From Halobacillus_A sp043497005 (GTDB lineage Bacteria > Bacillota > Bacilli > Bacillales > Halobacillaceae): a stretch of DNA of 64,000 nt. The notes beneath the pieces are model-generated. The model was not told where the DNA came from, did not search any database, and saw only the letters and a program-made list of their open reading frames with translations. Made by a program: the position numbers and the translations under genes. Location: assembly GCF_043497005.1 (NCBI RefSeq), contig NZ_JBIEKE010000003.1:248001-312000 (forward strand), given 5' to 3'. Positions within the stretch are counted from its first letter, which is position 1. Every line of letters begins with the position of its first letter. Shown piece after piece: positions 7,333-15,591 of the stretch.

Positions 7333-8787
7333 TTAACTAGCTTCTGTTGCGACTACTGGACGATTTCTCTTAACAGATTTACTTTTCACTACCTGAGTGA
7401 TGAACCAGCCTAGAACAGCCATCCATATGATACCACCAATAATCATGGATACATCATAAGGTAATCCAAACCCTTCAGGGGCATAGAAAATATACGTGCT
7501 TACTACGGCTGTCATAAATAACGCAGGAACACTGCAGATCCAATGAAATTTCTTCTGCTGCAATAGATACATGGCTCCCGCCCACAACATGACCGTCGCT
7601 ACAACCTGGTTCGACCAGCCGACATATCTCCACAGGAAGTTATAATCAATCGTAGATAAATAGAAAGCCGGAGTCGCTACGACCAATACGATAAGCCCGC
7701 TTTTCAATTTACTTGGGGAAGCTTGTTCACTCGTATCTTTCTTTTTCAATAATTCACTAAGCATCATACGGGAAGAACGCAGGGCAGTGTCCCCTGTGGT
7801 AATCGGTAAAATAATGACACCGAGAACAGCCAAGATTCCGCCGAATGTGCCTAATGTGGTCGAGCTGATCTCGTTCACAACACCAGCAGGCCCTCCTGCA
7901 TCAAGTGCCGCCTGCAGGCCGCCTGTACTACCGAAAAAGGCCATCCCTGCGGCAGCCCATATGAGAGCAATGATCCCTTCAGCAATCATCGCACCATAAA
8001 ATACTTTACGGCCTTCACTTTCCTTTTTCAGCGTACGTGCAAGAATAGGACTTTGTGTACTATGGAAACCTGAAATGGCTCCACAAGAGATCGTAACCAT
8101 AAGAAGAGGCCACATTGGGAGTTCACCCGGGTGCAAGTTGCTGACCGTTAAGTTAGGGACTGGATTTTCAAAGAAAAATAACCCGATACCGATCGATAGC
8201 GCCATAAAGATCAGCACAGCCCCTAAGAACGGATAAATTCTTCCTATGATTTTATGAACTGGCAGCATCGTCGCCACCAGGAAATAAGCAAAAATGATAA
8301 TAAGTGCTGTAATAAAGCTAAGCGGCGTCACTTGAGCCATAAGTTCTGCAGGGCCTGCCGTAAATGCAGCCGCTACAAGAATCATTAAAGCAATCGATAG
8401 TAAATTAATCACTTTAGCTACATTTTTTCCTAAATACTTCCCGACAATCGTAGGATACTGTGCCCCTTTATGGCGCACGGACATCATACCACTGAAGTAA
8501 TCATGAACGGCCCCGGCAAAAATACAGCCGATGACTATCCATATAAAAGCAACCGGACCATATAAAGCGCCCATTACAGCTCCGAAGATCGGTCCAAGCC
8601 CAGCGATATTGAGCAGTTGAATCAGGCTCGCTCTCCACCAGCTCATAGGGGTGTAGTCGAAGCCGTCTTTATGTGTATAGGCAGGCGTTGGATTTTCGTC
8701 ATTAATGCCGAAAATTCGCTCGACCACCTTTGCGTATATAAAATAACCTGCTAGTAAAAATAAGATGGATGCAACAAATGTAAGCAT
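7333..8787 (-). CDS. cstA: CstA-family carbon-starvation/pyruvate-peptide transporter
   Basis: About 484 residues, strongly hydrophobic with more than a dozen membrane segments. The start is set at ATG 8787-8785, preceded by GAGGAGG; the 41 extra codons upstream are non-membrane sequence without a ribosome site. The HDYFSGMMSVRHKGAQYPTI segment near residue 90 and the STQSPILARTLKKE segment are typical of the CstA family, membrane proteins linked to peptide or pyruvate uptake on carbon starvation. The protein is shorter than E. coli CstA (about 700 aa), as in many Bacillus forms. The 300 bp upstream carry a structured element and a terminator, listed separately, so its leader may be regulated. 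Confidence 0.85.
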   Translation of the reverse strand: MLTFVASILFLLAGYFIYAKVVERIFGINDENPTPAYTHKDGFDYTPMSWWRASLIQLLNIAGLGPIFGAVMGALYGPVAFIWIVIGCIFAGAVHDYFSGMMSVRHKGAQYPTIVGKYLGKNVAKVINLLSIALMILVAAAFTAGPAELMAQVTPLSFITALIIIFAYFLVATMLPVHKIIGRIYPFLGAVLIFMALSIGIGLFFFENPVPNLTVSNLHPGELPMWPLLMVTISCGAISGFHSTQSPILARTLKKESEGRKVFYGAMIAEGIIALIWAAAGMAFFGSTGGLQAALDAGGPAGVVNEISSTTLGTFGGILAVLGVIILPITTGDTALRSSRMMLSELLKKKDTSEQASPSKLKSGLIVLVVATPAFYLSTIDYNFLWRYVGWSNQVVATVMLWAGAMYLLQQKKFHWICSVPALFMTAVVSTYIFYAPEGFGLPYDVSMIIGGIIWMAVLGWFITQVVKSKSVKRNRPVVATEAS

Positions 8788-8944
8788 CGCTGAGCCTCCT
8801 CTCAAAAATGAATGTAAGGAGTATTCTATAACGGTTGTTTCCCAATAACAACCTTTATTCTGAAAATTATATATTTTTTCTTTTTTCTCTATATTGTGAA
8901 GCGTTTTCACTGTAATGACAGGGATTTACAGGATTATTTTGGAA

Positions 8945-8983
8945 TAAAAAAAGCGAGATTCTATTGTTTAGAATCTCGCTTTT
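8945..8983. terminator. Strong bidirectional terminator hairpin upstream of cstA
   Basis: AGCGAGATTCTA and TAGAATCTCGCT pair as a 12-bp stem with a 5-6 base loop, flanked by A- and T-runs. On the minus strand it lies between the end of the 9088-9819 gene and cstA, immediately after the structured element at 8994-9049. It is either the end of the upstream operon or a regulated terminator in the cstA leader. Confidence 0.8.
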
Positions 8984-8993
8984 CTATGTAACC

Positions 8994-9049
8994 TGCCACC
9001 TCAGTAGAGAATGGTTAAGTTCCCGCAGTCGTTTTGCGCTGAGGTGGCA
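8994..9049 (-). ncRNA. Candidate structured RNA element before a terminator, upstream of cstA
   Basis: On the minus strand TGCCACCTCAG and CTGAGGTGGCA form an 11-bp closing stem. Inside it CGCA...TGCG can form a small hairpin, followed by an unpaired GGGAACTTAACC stretch. A strong terminator follows 10 bases later and cstA starts about 160 bases beyond. Aptamer-like fold plus terminator plus transporter gene is the layout of a riboswitch or attenuator. I do not recognise the class; it may equally be the 3' end of the upstream operon. Nothing else is seen in the 8788-9087 gap. Confidence 0.35.
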
Positions 9050-9087
9050 TTAATTTAAAAATAGCATATGGGGGTGTTGGAATCAAG

Positions 9088-9819
9088 CTAGTGTACTTGT
9101 TCTTCTTCAAGCTCAAGAGGATCCATCCATATAATAAAATCCGTCTGCTCTCCATTTGAAAATGATTGATTTCCTAGTGTCTGTTCTAACCTTGTATGTT
9201 CTCCCTCATCGTCATACGACACATAGGATGTTTGTATTTGCTGGTTAGGATTGCTGATTGAGAACGTTGGAGTTAAAGCTCCCAATTGATTGTATAATTT
9301 TCTCCATATTTCAGGAACAGGCTGAACCCCATAATCCCGGCTTACCTCAACTTCTTCTTTCGCCATGATTTGAGGAACATAGCTCTGATGTTCTCCTGTC
9401 ACATGGTAATTGCGTTCCCTTTTCATATAAAAGTCGATCTTATCCACATCATCATCAGGATGTAAATGATAGATGATGTAAAACGTGTCAGGGTCCTCAG
9501 GGTCGATTTTCCATAATGATGGTTCGCCTCCATTATCCGAAGCCCCTATTGTCCATTTACCGTTCTCAACTTTCCACACACTCATCCCCCGATGACCATC
9601 ATCCGTAAGAAAAGGAAAAAAAGCGTGGTCGTCACCGACTTGCTGACGATCAACGATTTCTTCTATTCTCACTCCGTCAAGGGAGGACTCTATTTCCTCT
9701 TTAATGGCGCTGTTTTCAGGCAGGTCGCCCGGTCCTGGAGAATTGAATGTAAAAATAATTACAGCGGTCAGTACAACAACTAACAGGAGGGTACCAATTA
9801 TAAGTTTTTTCTTCTTCAT
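9088..9819 (-). CDS. Membrane-anchored extracytoplasmic protein of unknown function
   Basis: A 243-residue protein with a basic N-terminus (MKKKK), one membrane helix at about residues 5-25 and an acidic soluble domain that should face outside. No lipobox cysteine is visible, so it is a membrane-anchored rather than a lipid-anchored protein. The soluble part (HAFFPFLTDDGHRGMSVWKV and later strands) looks beta-rich and matches no family I know. The ATG follows GGAGGGCG and lies 1-2 bases after the stop of the upstream gene, so the two are probably translated together and may form a pair. Confidence 0.7.
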   Translation of the reverse strand: MKKKKLIIGTLLLVVVLTAVIIFTFNSPGPGDLPENSAIKEEIESSLDGVRIEEIVDRQQVGDDHAFFPFLTDDGHRGMSVWKVENGKWTIGASDNGGEPSLWKIDPEDPDTFYIIYHLHPDDDVDKIDFYMKRERNYHVTGEHQSYVPQIMAKEEVEVSRDYGVQPVPEIWRKLYNQLGALTPTFSISNPNQQIQTSYVSYDDEGEHTRLEQTLGNQSFSNGEQTDFIIWMDPLELEEEQVH

Positions 9820-9820
9820 G

Positions 9821-10531
9821 TTATTCGCCCTCCTTTAGTACCGACTGCTCTGTTCTTACATATAGCTGGTCTTCCGCTGTTTGAATGAGAAGACCTTTCC
9901 CGTCTTTCTCCACAAAAGTGACCGCTTTCAAATTGCTTCCTGATTTAGACTCGAATCTCGATAAAATATAAGGGAACCTCTCTTTCTCCTCACGATCCTC
10001 TATTTCCCGGTGCCACCTCATACTGTCAAACTCTTTAACCTGAGCATTCTCCATTTCCATTTCTAATCGTTCATTATGTAAGTTTCTTTGGTCCGCTGAT
10101 TCATGAGTCAGGTGAACTTCTGCGTCCACTGTGTTAGCTAAATATGTTGATGGATCACTTTTATCATACATAAGGTTGAATACGAGCGGTGTATGCAATC
10201 CTGTTAATAAAAAAACGTAGTTAGCCAGAAATCCTACCCATGCATAACGGCGATATACGAGCCACCTGTCTTCGTTCCTTCGTTTAATGAAAAAATAAAG
10301 GATGCCAACGCCAAGAGGCAATATCGCCAGGCTCACAGAATGCCCTTGAAACTGAAAATTAATGGAAAAAGAAAAAATCCCCACCATTGCAGCTAGAACT
10401 GCTTTTCCCATGTGAGGTTTTTCAGACTGTTTCTTATAAATGATAAGCAGCAAAGAGATAATTAGAACACAGGAAATGATTTGAAGAATAAGTTCAGGAA
10501 GGTTCCACGACCACTCAAAATTAGATATCAT
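9821..10531 (-). CDS. Membrane protein of unknown function, partner of the downstream gene
   Basis: A 236-residue protein with about four membrane helices in the first half (near residues 12-30, 42-58, 64-82 and 95-115) and a charged soluble second half (residues 130-236) that begins with a long helix rich in Glu and His. The ATG follows GAAAGGAGGGGATAGGT. It overlaps closely with the next gene, and the two form a short operon ending at the terminator near 8945-8983. I recognise no family; a sensor or membrane-complex role is possible but not supported. Confidence 0.65.
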   Translation of the reverse strand: MISNFEWSWNLPELILQIISCVLIISLLLIIYKKQSEKPHMGKAVLAAMVGIFSFSINFQFQGHSVSLAILPLGVGILYFFIKRRNEDRWLVYRRYAWVGFLANYVFLLTGLHTPLVFNLMYDKSDPSTYLANTVDAEVHLTHESADQRNLHNERLEMEMENAQVKEFDSMRWHREIEDREEKERFPYILSRFESKSGSNLKAVTFVEKDGKGLLIQTAEDQLYVRTEQSVLKEGE

Positions 10532-10616
10532 ACCTATCCCCTCCTTTCTTCTGATTATTTTACCAGAAATGTCCTGTACGATTGAGCTATAATTAAGAAA
10601 AAGGAGGTCATATATT

Positions 10617-11579
10617 TTGCAAGCAGCTATATATCATGAACAGGTAGAAGCCTTACTTAGGCGTTTACCCCTGGTTCATCCCCAACGCAGCGCTGTTGAA
10701 TCCATTCTTAAAAGGCAGGAAGCTGGATCTTACGGTGAAGATTCACTGCGATACTGGCTCACTCACCTCTCCCCTGATGAATTCCACTCGATTTACTACG
10801 ACGTACGTCTCCCTTTACTCAATGATTCTGTTGTCCAAATTGATGCGCTTCTTTTGAATGAAAAATATATCCTTTTATTAGAAGCTAAAAACCTGGCTGG
10901 AAAAAATATATTTGATCTCGATCATCAGCAGTTAGTTCGTGTGGTGGACGGAGTGGAAAGCGGCATGCCAAGCCCTTTAACTCAGGCCGATCGGCAGCTC
11001 GCCCATCTTAAAAATTGGCTGCTTGAGCAGGGAATTCCGCTGCCGCCAATGGAAGCACTCGTCGTTTTTACTAATAAAGGAGCAATCATTGATTTTACAG
11101 ATAAGAGTGATCCTAAAGTCAAGCGGGTGGTTCGTGTAGAAAATTTACCGTGGCGAGTCCGCGATTTTGCGAATAGCTGTTTAGAAGTCGTGTTAAGCAG
11201 AAGGGATCTGAATCTTATAGAAAAAGCCATTGTGAATCAACCACCCGAACAAAAGAAGAAAGTATTAAGGAAATTCAAGATTGAGCAGCATGAACTAATA
11301 CGAGGTGTCATTTGCCCTGAGTGTCAATTTGCAGGAATGAAGCGGCTGCCGGCTAGGTGGTGCTGCCAACGTTGCAGTCATATATCTAAATCCGCTCAAC
11401 TGGAGGCTTTACGTGATTATGAACTTCTAATCGGAGATCGAATTACTAACCGTCAGCTGAGAGAATGGCTGCTGCTTTCTTCAGCTGATACAGCCAGGAG
11501 GATTTTAGTGGGGTTGGGATTGAAGTCGGGAGGTGCAGATAAGAATAGATACTATTGTCTCGAAAGCTTTAAAAAGTAA
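10617..11579 (+). CDS. NERD (nuclease-related) domain protein with C-terminal zinc ribbon
   Basis: A 320-residue protein. Residues about 35-150 fit the NERD domain: EDSLRYWLTHL, the DVRLPL...QIDALLL segment with its acidic residue, and ILLLEAKNLAGKN (E-x-K), the signature of restriction-endonuclease-like folds. Near residues 225-260 two CxxC pairs (ICPECQ, CCQRC) form a zinc ribbon. The C-terminal stretch (ITNRQLREWLLLSSADTARR) looks like a helix-turn-helix. NERD proteins occur in Bacillus and are thought to process DNA, but their biology is poorly known. The start is TTG at 10617 with AAAGGAGGTC upstream. No signal peptide, so cytoplasmic. It is unlinked to a recognisable defence partner here. 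Confidence 0.8.
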   Translation: MQAAIYHEQVEALLRRLPLVHPQRSAVESILKRQEAGSYGEDSLRYWLTHLSPDEFHSIYYDVRLPLLNDSVVQIDALLLNEKYILLLEAKNLAGKNIFDLDHQQLVRVVDGVESGMPSPLTQADRQLAHLKNWLLEQGIPLPPMEALVVFTNKGAIIDFTDKSDPKVKRVVRVENLPWRVRDFANSCLEVVLSRRDLNLIEKAIVNQPPEQKKKVLRKFKIEQHELIRGVICPECQFAGMKRLPARWCCQRCSHISKSAQLEALRDYELLIGDRITNRQLREWLLLSSADTARRILVGLGLKSGGADKNRYYCLESFKK

Positions 11580-11697
11580 AGTCGCGGCTATATTTTGATT
11601 TTCGCGGCGATACTAAAAAAATCGCGTCCAATTTCTAATTTTCGCGGCTATTTTTTAAAAAAAGCGGGCAAATCAAAATTTTCGCGGCTAACCTTTC
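11580..11697. repeat. Six-unit, 20-bp-periodic repeat with TCGCGG core
   Basis: After the NERD gene stop the motif TCGCGGCTA or a variant starts at 11582, 11602, 11622 (TCGCGTCCA), 11642, 11662 (AAGCGGGCA) and 11682: exactly 20 bases apart each time. The spacers are A/T-rich (TTTTTTAAAA-like). Twenty bases is about two helical turns, so all GC cores face the same side of the DNA. The rest of the gap to 11920 (11698-11920) is AT-rich with no gene. It should contain the promoter of the next operon. Confidence 0.75.
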
Positions 11698-11920
11698 TCC
11701 ATCGCTTCTCCCCAAACCAAAAAATTCCCTTCTATTACCATAATCCTCCATAATTCCCCTTTATATTCACAAAGTTCACAAAAAAATTAAGAATTCGCCC
11801 ATTAAGGCTAGCACCTTGAGCTTCTATGCTTTACTATGAGAAGGGGCAGACTATTCTGTCCAACTTAAATAAATGATTATTATTTGAAACCATCATAGAT
11901 CGAATTTCAGGAGGGTCCAC

Positions 11921-12727
11921 GTGTTAGAATATAAAGTATACAGCAAAGTCAGTGGCAAAGAAGATTTAGTGCTGCTTCACGGCATGGGCGGGAATTCTAA
12001 CATTTTCTATAAACAGTTGAAGTATTATCGAGAGCATTTTAACGTGATCACGATTCACTTACCAGGACATGGAAAATCACCAGGGTTACACACCTATGGA
12101 GAAGGCGCCTTTTCACAAGAGCTTGCAGCCCAAGAAGTGATTAAAACACTTGATCATTTAAATATTCAAAAAGCTCATTTTGTCGGCGTGTCTCTTGGTT
12201 CTATTATTCTTCACCATATGATGAAGAGTCACCCAGAGCGAATTGCGAGTGCCGTTCTTTCAGGAGCCATTACCCGGTTTAATCTTTTTTCAAAGTTTCT
12301 TCTCTTTGTTGGACGTACGATTAAATCCATTACGCCGCATTTGTGGATTTATTATCTTTTCGCTCATATTATTATGCCTAGAGCAAATCATAAGGCTTCA
12401 AGAGATATTTTTATAAAAGAAGCTAGAAAAATGAAGCGGGAGGATTTTATTGGTTGGTTTAATTCGGTAAATAAAGTTGCCCGTAGTTATGACCTGGTAC
12501 CAAAACTAGCTAAAAGTATTCCAAAGCTTTATGTTTCCGGCAGTGAGGATCATTTATTCATTAAGAACCTTAAAAAAGATATAAAGCATGATATAAATGC
12601 CACTTTCAAATTAATTGAAAAATGTGGTCACGTTTGTAATATTGAGCGCTATAAGGAATTTAATCAGGTTACCCTTGATTTTCTAAAAGGAAATCAAAGT
12701 GTAAAGTCTACGAAGCAAATTTCTTAA
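11921..12727 (+). CDS. Alpha/beta-hydrolase fold protein
   Basis: A 268-residue protein with the alpha/beta-hydrolase layout: oxyanion strand LLHGMGG (residues 18-24), nucleophile elbow GVSLGS (about 92-97, Ser), and a late HVCNIE segment supplying the His. A basic, partly hydrophobic lid lies at about 125-160. The start is GTG at 11921 with AGGAGGG at good spacing. The next gene, an SDR-type reductase, starts 24 bases after the stop, so the two are probably co-transcribed and may act on the same ester or lipid substrate. The actual substrate is unknown. Confidence 0.8.
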   Translation: MLEYKVYSKVSGKEDLVLLHGMGGNSNIFYKQLKYYREHFNVITIHLPGHGKSPGLHTYGEGAFSQELAAQEVIKTLDHLNIQKAHFVGVSLGSIILHHMMKSHPERIASAVLSGAITRFNLFSKFLLFVGRTIKSITPHLWIYYLFAHIIMPRANHKASRDIFIKEARKMKREDFIGWFNSVNKVARSYDLVPKLAKSIPKLYVSGSEDHLFIKNLKKDIKHDINATFKLIEKCGHVCNIERYKEFNQVTLDFLKGNQSVKSTKQIS

Positions 12728-12751
12728 AGTACAGCTCCAGGAGTGAAGAAT

Positions 12752-13813
12752 TTGAATTTATTTTTAACAGGATCGACTGGTTTTCTCGGTGGTAAGCTTA
12801 TTAGTAATCTAATGCAAGATACGGACCACCATGTCTATGTATTAGTACGAAACGTTGAAAAAGGTCAACGCTTAATCAGCCAATTTACTGAAGAAAAACA
12901 AAACAGAATTCATCTGATTAAGGGCGATATTACCGCGCCTTATTGTGGTCTCTCTGAAGAATCCTTTAAAAATCTTCAGGACCAGGGCATGGATGGCTTT
13001 TATCATTCAGCAGCACTCGTTAAATTTGATGTGGAACTGAGTGATGAGCTGTTTGAAATTAATTATGAAGGTACAAAGCACACTCTTGAACTGGCAAAAC
13101 TGTTAGGCGTGAAAAAGTTTTTCTACATTAGTACCGCTTATACAGTTGGCAAGAGCAGTCAAGGAGTTGAAGAACTCTATCCATTGGACGCAGAGTATCA
13201 TAACCCATATGAAGCGAGTAAAGTACAATCGGAGCACTTAGTTTTTTCTTACAAGAATGAAATGGACGTCTTTATTTTCCGTCCGGCGATCATCGTTGGA
13301 GACTCAAAAACAGGTGAAGCTGATTCAGAATTTACGCTCTACGGGTTTATGCGGGCCCTTCACATTTTCAAACGACGAGTTGCACGAAAAAACCGAGGCG
13401 ATGATATCATTAAGTATCGTGTCATCGCTAAGGAAGAAGGTACATCTAATTTCGTTCCCGTGGATTATGTAGCTGACATTCTTAGTTTAGCCGTACAAAA
13501 AGCAGAACCTAATAAAATCTATAACATCACAAACCCGAATCCTCCGACAAATACGGAAATTCTTAATATGTTTAAGTCCGCATTAAGTTTTAAAGAACTA
13601 GACCTTGTCGATCATGCAAAAAACATGGAGGATTTAACAGAAGAAGAACAGCAGCTTAACGCGATGATTAACATTTTCCGTGTCTATTTAGCTGGTGATG
13701 TTACCTTTGATGATTACAATACGCAAGAGCTTATCAAAGGGACGAACGTTGAACATCTCAACCTATCCCCAGAAACGCTGCAAATGATTATTGATGCCTA
13801 CTTTAAACATTAA
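12752..13813 (+). CDS. NAD-binding_4 / extended SDR family reductase
   Basis: A 353-residue Rossmann protein opening MNLFLTGSTGFLGGKLISNL, with the TGxxGFLG nucleotide loop at residues 6-12. It has HSAALVKFDVEL near 90 and an STAYTVG...YEASK (Y-x3-K) catalytic region near 135-160. This fits the male-sterility/thioester-reductase-like branch of SDRs, which act on acyl or sugar substrates. The start is placed at TTG 12752, because AGGAG lies about 7 bases upstream; the longer GTG at 12743 would sit directly against that ribosome site. Operon partner of the preceding hydrolase. Substrate unknown. Confidence 0.78.
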   Translation: MNLFLTGSTGFLGGKLISNLMQDTDHHVYVLVRNVEKGQRLISQFTEEKQNRIHLIKGDITAPYCGLSEESFKNLQDQGMDGFYHSAALVKFDVELSDELFEINYEGTKHTLELAKLLGVKKFFYISTAYTVGKSSQGVEELYPLDAEYHNPYEASKVQSEHLVFSYKNEMDVFIFRPAIIVGDSKTGEADSEFTLYGFMRALHIFKRRVARKNRGDDIIKYRVIAKEEGTSNFVPVDYVADILSLAVQKAEPNKIYNITNPNPPTNTEILNMFKSALSFKELDLVDHAKNMEDLTEEEQQLNAMINIFRVYLAGDVTFDDYNTQELIKGTNVEHLNLSPETLQMIIDAYFKH

Positions 13814-13849
13814 AAAACTCGAAGAATCATAAAGATTCTTCGAGTTTTT
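13813..13849. terminator. Bidirectional terminator between convergent genes
   Basis: AAAAACTCGAAGAATC and GATTCTTCGAGTTTTT pair perfectly around a 5-base loop. It ends both the SDR gene (plus) and the MFS gene (minus). Confidence 0.9.
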
Positions 13850-13850
13850 A

Positions 13851-15032
13851 TTATGAGGAAGCATACCCTTCCTGAGTCGATTTCTTACTGTTTAAGAATA
13901 AAGAAGTAATCAGCATCATAACTAAGAAAATCAGTACAATACTAAATCCGCCTTTCTGACCAAATATATCAGAAGCCAGTCCTACAATATAACCTGCTAT
14001 ACCTCCGCCGATACCAGATGCAATATAGATTAGCCCTAATGCAGAACCACTTGTTTTAGAAAGCTGGGTCCCAAAGGCCGTCGCAGTTGGGAACAGCGTG
14101 GAGAAGAACAAACCAGCACCCGCAAACAAATATGGAAAGCTATCTGCAAATAAGAAACTAATGCCTACCATTGCTACAGATCCGGCAGAGAACGTAATCA
14201 AAATCATACGCTCATTAATCCAATTGGATAGATAAGCTACAGCCAGCCGGCCAATCATGAAAAAAACAGAGAACAATGAAAGGATGGCGGCTACCATATC
14301 GTCTTTTTCCGCAGTTGACAATCCACCTAAATCAAGCGACTTCAAATAGGTTGGGAAAAAGTTCGTAAATGAAACTTCTGCTGACACTTGAAGCATAAGG
14401 AATCCCATAAGAAATACAAACTGAGCATCCTTCAACATCGGAATAAAAGCCTTCAAATCAATGCGCTCGGCTCTGCCTGAAGGGAATGCTACCGATGTTA
14501 CATAAATAATAACCGCCACTAAACACACGGCAATGCCGATGTAAAACACACGCCAAGAAGCAAATTGAAACATGAAGTTTAATAACTGCGGGAACAGAAC
14601 CATCCCTAAACCATAAACTCCCATAGCATAGTTAAACATTTGCCGCTGCTTATCTGGATACGCTGCAGGAACGATGGCATTAGATGCTACGCCTAACGAC
14701 CCTAAACCAAAACCAACAATCATATAAAACCCTAAGAAGAACATAATATTAGGTGCTAACCCTGTACCCAGGAAACCAAGTCCCATAATGATGGAACCGA
14801 CAATTGTCATTGCCCTAAGACCTTTTTTATCGGTGTAATAACCAATAATGACACTGGCTAACGTGAACCCAAGTTGGAAAATGAACACGATTAGTCCGAA
14901 CTCGTCCATATTCAATCCAATATCTTGTTCTACCTTATCTAATACAATACCTTTCGTATTCGTTACTCCACCGGAAATAAATTGAGTAAACATAAGAATA
15001 ATTAAAGCATGTATACTTTTTCCTTTAGTCAT
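13851..15032 (-). CDS. Major facilitator superfamily transporter
   Basis: A 393-residue protein with twelve predicted membrane helices and the MFS loop-2/3 motif GYYTDKKGLRAM near residue 65. The second half repeats the layout (SNWINERM...). The start follows AGGAGGTAGTCATC. It stands alone between a terminator and a gene-free region. The substrate cannot be read from the sequence; overall it resembles the oxalate/formate or sugar-phosphate antiporter-like MFS groups found in Bacillaceae. Confidence 0.8.
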   Translation of the reverse strand: MTKGKSIHALIILMFTQFISGGVTNTKGIVLDKVEQDIGLNMDEFGLIVFIFQLGFTLASVIIGYYTDKKGLRAMTIVGSIIMGLGFLGTGLAPNIMFFLGFYMIVGFGLGSLGVASNAIVPAAYPDKQRQMFNYAMGVYGLGMVLFPQLLNFMFQFASWRVFYIGIAVCLVAVIIYVTSVAFPSGRAERIDLKAFIPMLKDAQFVFLMGFLMLQVSAEVSFTNFFPTYLKSLDLGGLSTAEKDDMVAAILSLFSVFFMIGRLAVAYLSNWINERMILITFSAGSVAMVGISFLFADSFPYLFAGAGLFFSTLFPTATAFGTQLSKTSGSALGLIYIASGIGGGIAGYIVGLASDIFGQKGGFSIVLIFLVMMLITSLFLNSKKSTQEGYASS

Positions 15033-15180
15033 GATGACTACCTCCTGAATGGTTCTACTTTACTGTATAAAAATAATTCCATTCGGAGAGATACCCGATC
15101 ATTATATTAGTAAAACGATGATTCTTTATGTAAGCGTTACTTTATAAAAGTTCTATTTTTCAAAAAAATCTGCCCTGGGT

Positions 15181-15500
15181 AGAGGAGCCACTGAAAGAGT
15201 CCTTTTTCATCCAAAAGAGCTTTTAAAGCATGTAGGGGAACCCCTCAAATTGCTTGCCAGTGGATGCTTGCCGCGGGCACGGCCTCAGTGGTCAAGAAGA
15301 TCCCTTGACCAAGTGGATCTTCGGCTCGCGCTGTTCCTGCGACGCACCGGACGTGCTAGTGTCGATGTTGGCCATAGGACGTGGCCGGTTTTATTAATCG
15401 ACCATGCGTCACCACCGAACGCTCCTGATGGCATCAACAGAAATCAATCTAAAAACCATTCATATGTACAAGGTGCGATACCGATTTTCAGAGCTATGTA
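15181..15500. repeat. GC-rich intergenic element with nested inverted repeats
   Basis: The 15033-15591 gap has no convincing gene; an 83-codon ORF at 15250-15501 has no ribosome site and atypical composition. The block from about 15181 is GC-rich against its surroundings. It contains two competing stems, TGGTCAAG with CTTGACCA and GAAGATCC with GGATCTTC, whose arms interleave. Further on, GTCGAT...ATCGAC encloses GGCCA...TGGCC. Such nested, mutually exclusive pairings suggest a folded RNA or a mobile repeat unit. I have an impression of similar blocks between genes in other Bacillaceae but cannot name the family. Confidence 0.45.
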
Positions 15501-15502
15501 AG

Positions 15503-15543
15503 AGGAAAAGCGGTCTGTGTGGAAATTAAATTCTACACAAACC
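15503..15543 (-). terminator. Terminator of the lasso-peptide operon
   Basis: On the minus strand GGTTTGTGT pairs with ACACAGACC (one mismatch) and is followed by GCTTTTCCTCTT. It lies about 50 bases after the stop of the phosphoesterase gene. The T-tract is short, so termination may be incomplete. Confidence 0.55.
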
Positions 15544-15591
15544 CCTTTTTAAAATTTCAGCTTTCTTCGTCCTACAGTGTTTGAATGGTCT

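Noticed and set aside
11580..11697. A possible CRISPR array
   Set aside because: The repeated core is only about 8 bases with 12-base spacers, far too short, and no cas gene is near.
15250..15501. An 83-codon open frame in the GC-rich gap
   Set aside because: No ribosome site, odd amino-acid composition, and it runs across the inverted repeats; it is better explained by the structured element.
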